Numbered from the stretch's first letter, positions 1-10,972 are shown. The stretch is 64,000 bases of DNA from Cornus controversa (GCA_026545225.1 CM048848.1:22732806-22796805), one strand, 5' to 3'. Program-made: numbers and translations. Notes: generated by a model from the sequence alone, not told the origin.

Positions 1-1643
1 GAAAGGCGAATGTTGTAGCCGACGCCCTAAGTAGGAAGTCTCATGGGTCACTTGCTAATGTCGCTATCTGAGAGTGGAAGGTGTTGGAGTTTATTGGATA
101 TTATAATTTGCATGTTGTTGATCAAGGGGAGCAACTTTGTTTTTATAGTTTGATAGTACAACCAATCTTGGTGCAAAAGGTAATAGAAGCGCAAAGAGTA
201 GATAATGAAGCTAAAAGGATCCAAGTTAGTTTGGATAATGGAGATGGAGTAGAAGGATGGTCAGTTGACAAAGATGAAGGTTTGAGGTACTTAGGAAGAT
301 TATTTGTTCCTAGGATCAAGGAATTAAGGGAGGAGATCTTTCGAGAAGCTCACCATTCTAGATTTTCGATCCATCCTGGAGGTACAAAAATGTATCAAGA
401 TTTGTGACGTCAATTTTGGTGGAGTGGTATGAAGAAGGATATAGCTCGATTTGTGTCAAGGTGCCTCACGTGTCAACAGGTAAAAGCTGAACATCAAAAG
501 CCGGCAGGGTTACTTTAGCCTTTACCAGTAGCAGAATGGAAGTGGGAATTTATTGCAATGGATTTTGTGATGGGATTACCAAAGTCTTCGAAGGGTCATG
601 ATGCTATTTGGGTTATTGTTGATCGGTTGACTAAGTCAGCACATTTCTTACCAATTCGAGTAACGGATTCGGTAGATGTACTCAGTAAACTTTATGTTAA
701 GGAGATAGTAAAATTGCATGGTGTTCCATTAACAATTGTGTCAGATCGGGATTCTAGATTTACTTCCCAATTTTGGCAAAGCTTACATAGCGAAATAGGG
801 ACACAATTGAACTTTAGCACAGCATATCACCCTCAAACGGACGGGCAATCTAAGAGAACTATACAGATTTTGGAAGATATGTTAAGATCTTGTGTGATAG
901 ATTTTCGTGAAAGTTGGGAGGATCACCTGCCTTTGGTAGAGTTTTCATATAACAATAGCTACCAGTCGAGTATAGGAATGGCTCCATATGAGGCACTTTA
1001 TGGTAGGCCATGTAGATCACCTATATGTTAGGCGGAGATTGGTGAGACCACACTTTTGGGTGCAGACTTAGTTTAGGAGACAACGGAGAAAATTAGAGTC
1101 ATACGACAACGACTTTTAACAGCTCAGAGTCGTCAGAAAAGTTACGCTGATCAAAGAAGAAGACCTTTGGACTTCAATACTGGTGATCATGTATTTCTCA
1201 AGGTCGCAGCGCGGAAAGGAATTAAACGATTTGGCAAAACCGGGAAGTTAGCTCCACGCTACATAGGACCGTTTGAAATTCTTGAGAAAGTGGGTGAAGT
1301 GGCTTATCGATTGGCTTTGCCGCCTCAACTCTCGAGTATTCATAACGTTTTCCATGTATCTATGTTGAGAAAATATGAACCGAATTTAGCTCACATTTTG
1401 GATTGGAAGGACCTTGATCTCGAAAAAGATGTTTCTTATGAGGAACGACCTCTGAAGATAGTAGACAGAAAGGAGCATGTTTTGCACACTAAAACAATTC
1501 CTTTGGTTAAAGTCTTGTGGCGACAACATGGAATGCAAGAAGCTACGTGGGAGTTGGAGTCCAAAATTCGAAAGAAATATCTTGGTATTTTTGAAACATC
1601 AGGTACATGTGTTTTCAATTTCGAGGACGAAATTTTATTTTAG
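1..1643 (+). pseudogene. Ty3/gypsy Tekay-type chromovirus pol, C-terminal part (fossil)
   Basis: Translated pieces show the end of the polyprotein of a Ty3/gypsy retrotransposon. In order: the H2C2 integrase zinc finger (HHSRFSIHPGG, then [11 protein letters not shown] near 460-500), the integrase core ([15 protein letters not shown] near 560; [11 protein letters not shown] near 745; [11 protein letters not shown] near 820), the GPFEILEKVGEVAYRLALP segment near 1270 and a C-terminal chromodomain (VLWRQHGMQEATWE near 1515). The chromodomain and the IPLVKVLWR signature place it in the Tekay/Del chromovirus lineage. The frame is broken in about four places, so it is a fossil. The element starts before the window. 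It runs directly into a purine-rich tract and the LTR at 1654. Confidence 0.93.
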
Positions 1644-1653
1644 GAGGGTAGGT
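1641..1653 (+). other. Polypurine tract of the Tekay element
   Basis: A G-rich purine run (taggagggtaggt) lies directly before the LTR start TGTGATGATC. This is where plus-strand priming occurs in LTR retrotransposons. It fits the similar ggtggggaggt and ggtgggaggt tracts beside the other Tekay LTRs of the window. Confidence 0.65.
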
Positions 1654-1686
1654 TGTGATGATCTATATTTTTGGTTTATTTTGGAA

Positions 1687-1718
<32 letters not shown>

Positions 1719-1728
1719 ATATATATAC
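1687..1728. repeat. (TA)n microsatellite
   Basis: AT dinucleotide run with one interruption, just inside the LTR. It creates spurious open frames rich in Ile and Tyr on both strands. Confidence 0.95.
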
Positions 1729-1958
1729 ATACATATGTGTGTTTATATATATTTACCAAACGTAGGGGAGAAATGAATAACCTAGCAATAATTATGGAAA
1801 GTGGGGTAGTGGAGGTAATAAATGATTTTAATAAGTATATGACCTTTTGACTTCTCAACGGGCAAAACGGATACCTTATATTATATGAGGGAAATTATTG
1901 ATGATTAAATATAGAAGTTATGGTGACTTTTTGGTGGCTCATGTCAGTTAAGGGAAGT

Positions 1959-1970
1959 ACTATATAAGGA
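1959..1970 (+). promoter_or_regulatory. Candidate LTR TATA box
   Basis: The sequence actatataagga lies about 305 bp into the LTR and looks like a plant TATA box (TATATAAG). In LTR elements the promoter lies in the LTR, so this would mark the U3/R border. No transcript evidence is available. Confidence 0.4.
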
Positions 1971-2330
1971 AAAGACAATGTCGATTTGAGGGAAAAAATT
2001 GTTTTAAGACGTTATTTTTTTGGCAGAGGCAAAAAGAAGAAAGTTTTGGTGACTAAGGTAGGGAATGTACTATGAATTTATATATGCCTGTAGATAGAAG
2101 AAATTCAGGAATTTCCATATTAAAGAAATATGTGTATATGGTATTGTGATTGTTTAGTTGTTATTTAGTTTATATTTATGATTCTTTTCTCTGCTCCAAT
2201 ATAGTTTAGTGTTATATTGTCAGAATTCTATATAATAGGAATTAAAATATTCATATGAGATATTCCAGTCAACTAAGCAATTTATAGTAATTGGTGTTGG
2301 CCTGCTCATGTTTACGTGTGTGTACATATA

Positions 2331-2369
2331 CATATATATATATATATATATATATCTATATATATATAT
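2331..2369. repeat. (TA)n microsatellite
   Basis: AT dinucleotide run with one C interruption, within the LTR at 1654-3429. Confidence 0.95.
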
Positions 2370-2515
2370 TGTTAGTATTATGTTGTTTGGTATTATATGG
2401 TAATATATATTTTATATATATCTGGCATCAATTAAAGACTCAACTTGGGTGGTGCTTTTATTTATTTATTTATTTGTTTTAAAAAAAAAAAAACTTAGTG
2501 TTCTATTAACTCTCG

Positions 2516-2520
<5 letters not shown>

Positions 2521-2551
<31 letters not shown>
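2521..2551. repeat. (TA)n microsatellite
   Basis: Pure TA dinucleotide run of about 31 bp in the same LTR. Confidence 0.97.
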
Positions 2552-2556
<5 letters not shown>

Positions 2557-3077
2557 TACTTGTTTTATCATTGTGTATAGTTTGAGATTAAAATTGATTA
2601 TGTTAGACAAGTTAATGGTTTGAATTATTGTTGATGTAATTCTTAGTGAAATAAAGTGTTAATTTTTAAATAATACAAAAGGTTATACCATTTGGGGGTA
2701 AAGGAAGAGAAGTTGTGTTTTGTGAAAATGTTTGTGTTCAGCCCATGAATGGGTTTTGAAGGTGTATGTTCGTATTTGTATAACCGGTTGAAAATAGGAA
2801 GGGTTGTAATCCCTTCGGTTGAAAAATTGAGAACTATTTGGAACTATAGTTGGGTTCAGTGGCCCACCGTGAGAATGACCGTCAGTCCGCGGTGTTTGTG
2901 TGTGGTATATATGTCGGAATTATTAATTTTTGTTAAGAAAATTTATATGATTGAGCTGGTGATGTTATTTATTCTTATTTTAATTAATTATAGGTAATTT
3001 AGTAAAATAATTGATACATTGCATTGTTTCCTTTCTTTCATTCTATCTTATTGTATATATGGATTTAGAGTTATTTT

Positions 3078-3112
3078 CCTACTGGGCGGTGGTGCTCATT
3101 CCCAATATTTTT
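3078..3112 (+). promoter_or_regulatory. Conserved Tekay LTR block, copy 1
   Basis: 'cctactgggcggtggtgctcattcccaatatttttcag'. The core ACTGaG-NCC-GTGGTGCTCACC recurs near 28285, 30425, 32300, 55845 (minus) and 60790. Conservation among otherwise diverged LTRs suggests function in expression, RNA processing or integration (inference). Confidence 0.55.
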
Positions 3113-3429
3113 CAGGTTTAGCCTGAAATAGCAGTAACGAAGATTTTTCTGAACTCACTTAAGGATGTTTTCTGGATATAAAGAGTTTAAGAAAATGTTG
3201 ATGAATGTCAATAATGTTTTAAAAGACTTCAGTTTTATGTTTTAAGACAAAGACATTCTATTTGTGATGTTTACTTAATTAGAAAAATAATAAGTGGATT
3301 ATTGTAATGTTTTTTTTTTTTTTAAGTTATGAAGTTTTTTTTTTTTTTCCGGATACTTAAAGGTTGTGTATTTATTGTATTTATTTATTTATTTATTTTA
3401 AATCATGTCCCAAATATCGGGGCATGACA

Positions 3430-4482
3430 GCAGAGAACCCTGATTCAATAGCTACTCACACATAATCTAGAACACAATCTTGGTGTATACAAGTTATATT
3501 ACAAAATCAACTAATATGATTCATGTACAATCTAGAACCAACTCAACAACATGATATGTGCGCTTGAGAGTGTATAGAGATGAATAGATTATACCTATAG
3601 CGAGCTCAAAATATACATAAAATCATACTCAGAGAGTAATAAAAGTCGGACAACAGCTGAAACGAAGATGAGAAACACTCCATGTAGGCTTCAGATCCTC
3701 TCTAATAGCCGATCTTCAGTAGCTAGTGCTTCCAAATCAAAGATCGTGATAGAAAAATGTCAAGTTAGACATCCATGGCATCAATCATCGAAGCTTCCCG
3801 CTGTGTAGATATGATGGCATGACTTTGGATCAGCCATGGACGAAGACTCAGCTTTCTCTCTCTAAGTGTGTTCTTCGGTCCTTTCTCTCTATCCTCTCTC
3901 TAGATCACACCATGTTCTCTCTTCGTCTCCTCTCACTGAATCGCACCCTTTTCTCTCTTCTTCTCCACTATATCTTTATTCTTGGCCACACACCGTTTCT
4001 TTCATTTGATATGCTCTTTTGGGCGATCCCTCTCAAAAAAGCTTTTTATTTTTCTTTTTATATGGTTACTTTTTAGGGTTTTTAACCCTAGTAAATGAAA
4101 ATGTCATTTGCATTTTATTTCTCTTTTCTCCTTTTTTTTTTTGAAAAATACAAGAAACCCTAATGATATAATGTTCCTAACATGCCCTTACACTAATTCC
4201 CAATTTAACCTTCCTTGAAAAAATGTCAATATTACCCCTGCAATATTGGTTAGTGAAAATACATGGAAACATATAATAATACAAGACATTGAAATTAAGA
4301 AATTAAATTCAGCAAAAAAACATTTAAAGACAAATGACACTAATGCCCTTGTAAATCATTTTTGACATTAAAACTTGGGCAAACATGCTCATGGGTTTCC
4401 CGGACCATTAAGAATTAATTGCATGGAATGGCCAATATCTCAAAACCTAAAACCAATCAACCAACCAAGTTTACACATGATT

Positions 4483-4485
<3 letters not shown>
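3430..4485. other. Unassigned AT-rich stretch with no gene recognised
   Basis: No protein homology was seen on either strand. There is a pyrimidine-rich stretch (CTCTCTC) at about 3850-3960, a palindrome tagggtt-ttt-aaccctag at 4074-4091, and 'accctaa'-type words up to 4170. The 86-codon open frame at 3819 lies over the CT-rich part and looks spurious. The stretch may be LTR debris of an unidentified element, but nothing visible proves it. Confidence 0.4.

Positions 4486-4522
<37 letters not shown>
4486..4522. repeat. (TA)n microsatellite
   Basis: Uninterrupted AT dinucleotide run. Confidence 0.95.
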
Positions 4523-4527
<5 letters not shown>

Positions 4528-4597
4528 ATGTACATCATATATTTGAGTTGTTGTTCCCATGGTTAATCCCAACCAATTTTCGGCTCTGTCCATAAAA

Positions 4598-4816
4598 TTA
4601 AATAATGCCTTCCCTTTTTGGAATAGATTGTTGTTCTAATGATACGCAACCTTGTATATAGATGTGGGGGGAAGTGATTCCAATGTTTGGACTTTGGAGG
4701 CTTAAGCAACCATTCAACTCGAGGATTGAAAGATGTGTGAGCTGACTGAATCTTGTCGGTAAACTAAAGAAGTTAATTGTTGCTGCTAGATAATTGTGTG
4801 AGGCTTGAGCAACCAT
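4598..4816 (-). pseudogene. TNL-type leucine-rich-repeat fragment
   Basis: The minus-strand frame reads ...FSLPTRFSQLTHLSILELN GCLSLQSP... then QGCVSLEQQSI. This matches the spacing of the last repeats of plant TIR-NBS-LRR proteins (SLP..ISQL..L..L.L..C..LQSLP, then C.SLE), which end the LRR domain before the C-terminal extension. There is no upstream exon or start nearby. It has the same strand as the TNL relic at 13440-16480 and stands where the C-terminal end of that gene would be expected, so it is probably the far end of the same broken gene (inference). It could instead be a separate TNL fragment. Confidence 0.62.
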
Positions 4817-4984
4817 TCCATGTCTTGTTGAATCTCTGAAAACTTCTCGAAGTTTTGAGCACCGATTGAGTTAAAGCAATTTTTGAGAAATTTCAAATTA
4901 ATTCTTGTTGGAAAACTATGCAACATTTTCACAGCTATAAAGATACAATATCTCCAGATGTGGTAACACCAATATGTGATTTAC
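4817..4984. other. Flank upstream of the LRR fragment, nothing certain
   Basis: The minus strand continues with leucine-poor, AT-rich sequence. It may be the decayed upstream part of the LRR exon, but no repeat is clear enough to call. Confidence 0.3.
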
Positions 4985-6182
4985 GTGTTGGAGTAGTGGC
5001 TGCAAAAGTAATTTAAAACCTAGAGGGGGTGAATATGTTCACTAGCTCGTTTGCTTAATTTTCAAATTAATTTGATTTTAAGTCCAATTAATAATTAATC
5101 AAACGTGTAAAGCAAAAAAATAAAGTAAAATCTAAGTAAAGTAAATAAGACACCAGATATACGTGAAAAACTCAGATCGAAAAAAATTCACAAGGGAGGC
5201 AAAAGCCTTAGGAAACTCATCCACTGTGATGAAGCAAAGTATAACAGACTCTGTCTCAGACTCACACCCCTTTTCACTCTGTCAAGAATATGATGTGGAA
5301 CACCTCAGACTTACAATTGTGACTTCAGGTCCAACTACGGTAGACTTTCGGCTAACATCACAATCCTCACAGAAAGGTTGCTAGAAGAATAAAAATACTC
5401 AACAACTATCTCCTTCCCTTCATAGTGCGATATGGTTCACCTTTTTTCTTTAGCAAGTAATAGAAGAACCACAAATCCAATACTCTGATCAGTGAATAAA
5501 TTTGATGCAGTCTCTGAACAGTAAATCAGTAGAAGAATACAATCCTAAAGTCACTCGTGAATTATAAATGTGTGCTCTAAAAATATAAAAAAATATTTTT
5601 CTCTAATTATACAGTATAAGCTTTCTCTCTCTAAAAATATTAATTCTCAAGGCATATATGTAGAGAAAATATAGATACGTATCTATAGGCAAGCTAGGGA
5701 GTCCTAATCCTACTTGGAAAATAAGTTGAAAATCAACATAGAACGACTCTCCTAGAAGTTTCAAACCCAATAGGAATCAGAATTTTCATCAAAATTAATT
5801 TTCTATTTGGAACATGATAAGTAGGACCGGTGCTCAAAATGTAGGACCGGTGGGACTTTTGAAAATTCCTGAAGAAACTAAATTACCTAGCAAAGTTAGA
5901 CCGAACCTGGAAAATGGGGACCGATCCTATTTTGAAAAATCCTATTTTTCCCCAGAAATTCTAGTTTTCCAAAATAGGCTCAAAAACATAAAGTGCAACG
6001 TGTCCTCACCATACTTACTTGTACTATATGATGTTTTCCTTGGATTAATGATTTCCGTGCACTTGTGTATCAACTCGAAGATGTTGATGATCGATACAAA
6101 AAATAAAGAAAAAAAATTACAACTCGATCAATCCAGTTTTGAACACCAAAATTTGCTAATTGCAAATATATATGTCACACAA
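4985..6182 (+). repeat. Unclassified dispersed repeat, possibly an LTR
   Basis: The stretch opens with 'aaaacctagagggggtgaatatg', a word I associate with a common plant repeat, and ends near 'tatatgtcacaca'. It holds no protein domain: the open frames at 5163 and 5814 match no family I know. Length (about 1.2 kb) and the TG...CA-like ends would suit an LTR, perhaps Ty1/copia, but no partner copy is in the window. Class and ends are guesses. Confidence 0.3.
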
Positions 6183-6761
6183 TAAATTTGAGGCTTTCTT
6201 CAATTTTTTACACCAAATGAGATAGATGACTTTTATACCTATTAGGAAACTGTTAAAATAAACAAATAAATAATTAACGAAACCTATGTTTTTGGTAGGA
6301 AATTATATAGGAAAATTAGATGGTTATGGAAATTTTACCTACTAACCAAACTTCTAAAGTTTTCAAAAAAAATTAATTTGCTTTATTTTCTTGCTATTTC
6401 CATCTAACCAAACGGGGTTGTCGGCCAACAAATTTCACTTTTGTCAATTTACCGTTTGACCTAAACATCAGTCGTGCAAGAACGTTTTGAATCAGTTTTC
6501 ACTTGAAGAGTAATTCTACAATACTCCAGGGATTCCTTAAATGTAAGAATTCCACCAATGATAAAACACTATTTTCCATTATTATTGGAAATCATAAAAA
6601 TTGGAGTCCTATTAGTGGTGGAATTCCCCAATATACAGAATTCCAGTGGTATTTAATAATTTCTCCCACTTGAGATTGCATTCCTAATTTCTAATTTAAT
6701 ATGTAATAACGTAATATTATGAACACCAACTTTCTTTGTTAATATGTCCTATATATATATA
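6183..6761. other. AT-rich flank of the Helitron
   Basis: No gene recognised. A loose repeat pair is visible: 'ggaaattttacctactaaccaaac' near 6330 and 'gctatttccatctaaccaaacgggg' near 6395. Such words are common in intergenic plant DNA. The stretch ends with a short (TA) run at about 6750-6760, into which the Helitron inserted. Confidence 0.4.
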
Positions 6762-6775
6762 CTAGGGTATTGCCC

Positions 6776-6788
6776 GTGCCTACGGCAC
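6776..6788 (-). other. Helitron 3' terminal hairpin
   Basis: Perfect inverted repeat gtgcc / ggcac with a 3-nt loop, followed on the minus strand by GGGCAATACC and CTAG. This is the replication-termination structure of Helitrons. Confidence 0.75.
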
Positions 6789-7256
6789 TATAAAACAAAA
6801 AATTATTGGACTGCAATAAAAGCTGATTTTATATAATCAACGTGTCAATAAACAAATATTTACAAAACACCATTTGCATTAGTTACTACTTACAAAAAAA
6901 AAAACAATGATCAGGCATCTCCTTCTTCTCTACTTCTTCAAAGATGAAGCATAAATTTTCTTCACTATCGAGAAGAATATCCTTGCATCAATATGAATGT
7001 ACTTTGCCTTCAGAAAAGGACTATACACAACAATCTACAAAATATATAACATTATATGTATAATAATAATTCAGAAAAGATTCATTTAATATTTTATTAT
7101 TAACATTAGGTAAAATAATTTAGAGTAAACACAAAATTGAATTACCTCATTACTTCCCCAATTGCGTAGTGAAGATGAGTTGATATATTGGAGCTTTCTT
7201 GCAGCAGCATCCCAGTCCTACAAAGTTATATTGAATTACATACTTTGATTATAACA
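6789..7256. other. Helitron 3' untranslated part
   Basis: AT-rich sequence between the helicase stop codon and the terminal hairpin on the minus strand. No further domain was seen. Confidence 0.45.
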
Positions 7257-7400
7257 TTATAATAGAACTTCTGGGTAGACAATATTTGTTGTAGAATGCA
7301 GCTCGCTGTCTAGAAGAAGGATACTTATACGTTCAGAACTGGTGCATCTAGACAGTGCAACATATAGCTGCCCACGACTAAGACTGTAAATGGACTGAGC
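7257..7400 (-). pseudogene. Helitron helicase (Pif1-type), C-terminal end
   Basis: The minus strand reads [18 protein letters not shown], then ISILLLDSE and [11 protein letters not shown], followed by a stop at 7257-7259. GQLYVALSR is the last conserved helicase motif (motif VI) of the Pif1-like domain of Helitron Rep-Hel proteins, and N.VY.EVL is their usual C-terminal ending. Only about 45 residues are readable; helicase motifs I-V and the Rep domain are not visible upstream (7400-8160), so the gene is badly truncated. A cellular Pif1 helicase is less likely because of the NIVYPEVL tail and the Helitron terminus 480 bp downstream. Confidence 0.85.
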
Positions 7401-8150
7401 AGCTCATGATGGGCTTGGGTTGTTAGTAAATACATTTAAGTTTGTTCACCTATTAGATGAGACAAATTTCAACACATACTCCAAGTGCAAGCTGATCACT
7501 TAGTGAACTAATAGCTTTGAAGAATACCAAAATTGGTTTATTGAGTCTCATGAAATTTTTTGCAAGTCTCATATGTTTATGAAACTTGAATAAAATGTGG
7601 TGAAATAATTGTTGGGAGAATAATTGTTGATAATTATGAGACAAAAAAAAACACTTATGTTAGGTGAAATATAAATGAACAAAGATTGATCGTGCTTTCT
7701 AAACTTGGGTCAAAGTTTAATGAACCAGTTTGCACATTCTAATTTTCAGTTTTCCGCCCATCATTTGTAGTCCTACATACATGGGATCTTGAGAGTAAAA
7801 TCACCGGTAATGTTTTGAGGCAACTCGAGGAGTTCTCATTCATACAAATCTACATGATCATAAAAATAATCCTTTATATTACACACACATATATAACTAA
7901 GCAGATGGTCATCATACTTATTTTAAATACTTTTATTCATATATGATATATCACACACATATATAACTTGATATACCATGTTTGGACCTCAGATTCTCTT
8001 GCAGGCTTTCCCCACTGTCCTTTAACAATTCCCAAACCCAGTACCAGTCGCTAACCCACTCACTCCTCCTCCCTCCTGCAATCCTCTCTTTTCCTAACCC
8101 ACAAATGACCATATATAAAAATAAATAAATAAAAACTGCAATCCTCTCTA
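7401..8150. other. Helitron interior, no clear domain
   Basis: This should hold the rest of the helicase on the minus strand, but no motif is legible. The 63-codon minus frame at 7453-7644 has no recognisable helicase motif. Around 7790-7850 a minus-strand stretch (LPQNITGDFTLKIP) might be a decayed helicase segment, but that is weak. Confidence 0.3.
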
Positions 8151-8329
8151 TTGTTTTGCCCTTACCTTGGTTGGAAAACCACATTGGGTGGGGGCACGGG
8201 AGTTGCTCCGGCAGCAGTGACCGCAGGTGGAGTGTGACGGAGGGGCGGCGGAGACATAGGAGTTGCAGCAGTGACCGTAGATGGTGTGTGAGGGAGGGAG
8301 TTCACCGTGGATGGACTTGATGGTGTGTT

Positions 8330-8530
8330 CGCCATGTGTGTGAGAGTGAGAGAAAAAGAGAGGGAGAGAGTGAATGTGTTGTGGATGGTAGGAGAAAGAG
8401 TGTGTGGTCTGGGAGAGTGATATACAGATTGACTGATATAGAGATTGACTGATGTCCTCAGTTGCGGTTGCGTGAGAGAGTGATAAACGTGGGAGAGAGA
8501 AAGAGAGCAGAAAGAGTTGTTGGGTGAGTT
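8330..8530. repeat. GA/CT-rich low-complexity stretch
   Basis: Purine-biased sequence (gagagagtga-like words). It gives long but meaningless Ser/Leu/His-rich open frames on the minus strand (8148-8675, two overlapping frames). Confidence 0.8.
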
Positions 8531-8624
8531 GAGGTGGTGCATGGTGAGTGCAGTGTTGATGATTGGTGCTGACGGTGGCTGTGAGAGAGTTGTTGAACGT
8601 GATCATATCAGCTTTGCAGTACTG

Positions 8625-8885
8625 TAAGAATACATTATAAACAGGAATGGTGACAAAAGAATACAGAACAAACATAGAATAAATAAAGAATATTTAAACC
8701 CTCAAAATAAATATATATAAACAGGAATGGTGACAAAATAATACAGAATAAACACAGAATACATAAACAGAAAGAATAAACATAGAATACATAAACATAA
8801 AATAAATATAGAATAAATAAAGAATAGAATAAATAAAGAATATTTAAACCCTCAAAATAAATATAGAATACAAAAGATAAATAAA
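8625..8885. repeat. Irregular tandem repeat inside the Helitron
   Basis: The words 'aaacaggaatggtgacaaaa', 'aatacagaa(c/t)aaacatagaata' and 'gaatatttaaaccctcaaaataaatata' each occur two or more times in 260 bp. This points to local duplication of a block of roughly 80-170 bp. Confidence 0.7.
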
Positions 8886-9137
8886 CAATGGTGTACTGTT
8901 ACAAAATTACAAAATTCCCAAAACCTTCTCCAACTTTCTTCTTGACCCAAGGTTGTTGTGCACAATGACGTGATGGAGTACTCTTAGAGAGAGAGAAAAA
9001 CCTTCTCCAACGAAAAGTGGTCTTCTTGGATGGAGCTTCAGCAGAAAATGGGGGTGGTGATGGTTAAGCCGAAGCCGAAGCCAACCAAGATCTGCAATAC
9101 ATAAAAACAAAAAACAAAAAAAAATCATCAGCTAACA

Positions 9138-9250
9138 GAGAGAGAGAGAGAGAGACAAAGTAATATATATGTATAGAGGGAGAGAGAGAGTGAACAGAGA
9201 AAGAGAGAGACAAAGTAATATATATGTATAGAGGGAGAGAGAGTGACGGA
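9138..9250. repeat. (GA)n tract with a 54-bp tandem duplication
   Basis: 'gacaaagtaatatatatgtatagagggaga' appears twice, at about 9153 and 9207, embedded in GAGA tracts. Simple-sequence slippage is the likely origin. Confidence 0.75.
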
Positions 9251-9537
9251 GAAAGGAAAGAGAAGAATAGAAAATAAAAAGGAAAGAGAGTGAGATATAG
9301 GTAGAGTTATATAGGATATAATGTTGAAATTTTGAATTTAGGTGAGAGTGAGTTGGTGAGGGTTTAAATTTGAATTTTGGTGGGAGTGAATGGTGAGCGT
9401 TAGATCGTAGATAGGAAGAGTGATTGTAGACCATAGATAGCAAAAAACATTTTGAACCGCAGGATTACTTTTTTAACAACTTTGGACCGTTGGATAGGGT
9501 TTTTTTGGCCTTATTAGAGGAAGCTTAAATGTAATAT

Positions 9538-9540
<3 letters not shown>

Positions 9541-9584
<44 letters not shown>
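9541..9584. repeat. (TA)n microsatellite at the Helitron 5' border
   Basis: A 44-bp pure TA run starting exactly where the Helitron's 5' TC end is called. Together with the TA run at 6750-6760 this suggests insertion into a TA tract. Confidence 0.95.
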
Positions 9585-9585
<1 letters not shown>

Positions 9586-10389
9586 CCTTAATCCAATGTG
9601 ATTTAAGCATATGATAAATGAAGCTATCAACTAATTTAATAAAAATAATTATACACAAATACAACTAGGATTGGTTCCATTTCTTTTTTCTTGACATCTA
9701 AATCGTGACTACTTTTGGAACTAGAAGTGAAATATTGATCCATAAAACTAAACCAAATCATACAAAGAACCATTTTATAGTATGTCTGGCATGCAAGATT
9801 AGTAACTGTAATTAATTGTCATAATTTCTAATATAAATCTATCATGCCATTTTAAGTATTTAATTAATTCTAGTTTTTATTGTTTTTACTCTAAAAAGAT
9901 GCTAGAGTTTTGGTTTTGAAAACTTCTACTATGATGAACCTAGAGCCCATATGTATGTCTGCACCAAAAACTAGCACATGCAATTTTATGGCATGTCCAA
10001 CGGATGAAGCAAAGTAAACTTCGATTTGTAAATGCCAAGGACAGCGGAGAGACTAACTAAAGAGAGAGGAAGTTAACGATCCGTCAAAATTCTCGAGACA
10101 GTAGTTAAAATTGGTTATGACTGCTGATAGGGTAGTTATTCAATGCCCTACCTTTGAGGAGTAATTGAGAAGAAAGTGGAGTCATGTGACACGTCAAGTA
10201 CAAATTTGATCATCTAATACAAGGAAACTGCTTGTAACCACCTCAACTATCACGAATGGTGATCATTAGTAACCGTTTTGAATAGTGGCTACCAAGCACG
10301 GATATGAACACGGGTACGACACCGACTCAAACATAGATATTGTATATGATAGTACTTGCAACTAATCTTAACTTCCCTTAACATCTCTT
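9585..10389. other. Unassigned intergenic stretch
   Basis: No protein similarity seen on either strand. Composition is plain AT-rich with no repeat structure that I could find. Confidence 0.4.
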
Positions 10390-10760
10390 AACTACTTTTT
10401 GTACCCAAATGTGGCATTTGTCATATTGGCTTGAACAGGTGGAATGGATGTCACATCACTGGAAGGCAAAAAATTACTCCAACTCGATCAACAAGCTCCG
10501 CTTTTTTGCATCAGTCTTTCACATTTGGGAGGAGAGAGACAAAAGACTTTTAAGGGATCGAAGCTCATCTCCTCATATGGTTCTCTCGAGAATTAAGGAG
10601 GTCGTCTCCTGCTCGATGAAGGACTCACCTTCAGCTCGGTTAATCCAAGAAAAATGGGCCCTCCCTCCTTCAGTCATTCTTCCTCCTAACACCTCGTTCA
10701 GTGTTCTAACAAGTTGGATATGAAAACAGCCAAGACAGTAGAGTGATTGATTGGTAGTAA
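10390..10760 (+). pseudogene. LINE reverse transcriptase, C-terminal fragment
   Basis: The 104-codon frame at 10409-10723 reads ...INKLRFFASVFHIWEERDKR..., then SSSPHMVLSRIKEVV and ends PPS. This is the pattern of the C-terminal tail of plant L1-type LINE ORF2 (L.KL..A..Y.IW.ERN.R....S....V...I...V). It lacks the RT core and zinc region, so it is a heavily 5'-truncated relic. No A-tail or target duplication was found. It differs in sequence from the two related L1 copies at 14885 and 50533 and is probably a different family. Confidence 0.68.
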
Positions 10761-10972
10761 GGCACACAATTAACCTGAATTATGGAACAACGATTGCTAG
10801 TGGTTATAGTCGGTTGGACAGGATCCAAGTTCCTTTGTAAATGCTTTGTTGACTTGGAGTAGTTGACCTTGTGTTTATGTTCCCGCTGAATTCATTCCAT
10901 TACTCATTTCATTTACAAGTTTGCTTTTTTGCAAAATCCTTGTCTTGTGAGGCATTGAAAACTGTAGACACC

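Larger units (their letters stand above)
1654..3429 (+). repeat. 3' LTR of the Tekay-type element
   Basis: About 1.78 kb, starting TGTGATG after the purine tract and ending in GGGGCATGACA, the TG...CA form expected of an LTR; other Tekay LTRs here end in GGGGCGTGACA or GGGGTGTGACA. It contains three (TA)n tracts, a TATA-like box at 1959-1970 and the conserved 'ggtggtgctcattcc' block near 3085-3105 found in all Tekay LTRs of the window. The partner 5' LTR is outside the window, so age cannot be set from LTR pairs. Boundaries are inferred from motifs. Confidence 0.7.
6762..9540 (-). mobile_element. Helitron (rolling-circle transposon), decayed, minus strand
   Basis: On the minus strand the element starts TCTATATTAC (9540 downward) and ends CCCTAG (to 6762), with the flanks reading A|TC...CTAG|T, the host AT dinucleotide a Helitron requires. 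A perfect 5-bp stem hairpin (gtgcc-tac-ggcac, 6776-6788) lies 10 nt inside the CTAG end, as in the family. The C-terminus of a Helitron helicase is encoded at 7257-7400 in the right orientation, close to the 3' end. The rest is AT- and GA-rich filler of about 2 kb, and no Rep domain was found, so it is non-autonomous now. It has no target duplication, as expected for rolling-circle elements. It sits between the TNL fragments of the same strand. Confidence 0.72.

Noticed and set aside
3819-4076. 85-codon Leu/Ser-rich frame
   Set aside because: It covers a CT-rich tract; no homology recognised and no gene context.
7257-7400. Cellular Pif1 helicase pseudogene
   Set aside because: The C-terminal NIVYPEVL ending, the position 480 bp from a Helitron-type hairpin and CTAG end, and the orientation all fit a Helitron better.
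8148-8675. 175-codon minus-strand frame and an overlapping 126-codon frame
   Set aside because: Both lie over GA/CT-rich low-complexity sequence in the Helitron and show no helicase or Rep motif; composition (Ser, His, Leu, Thr) is that of translated CT repeats.
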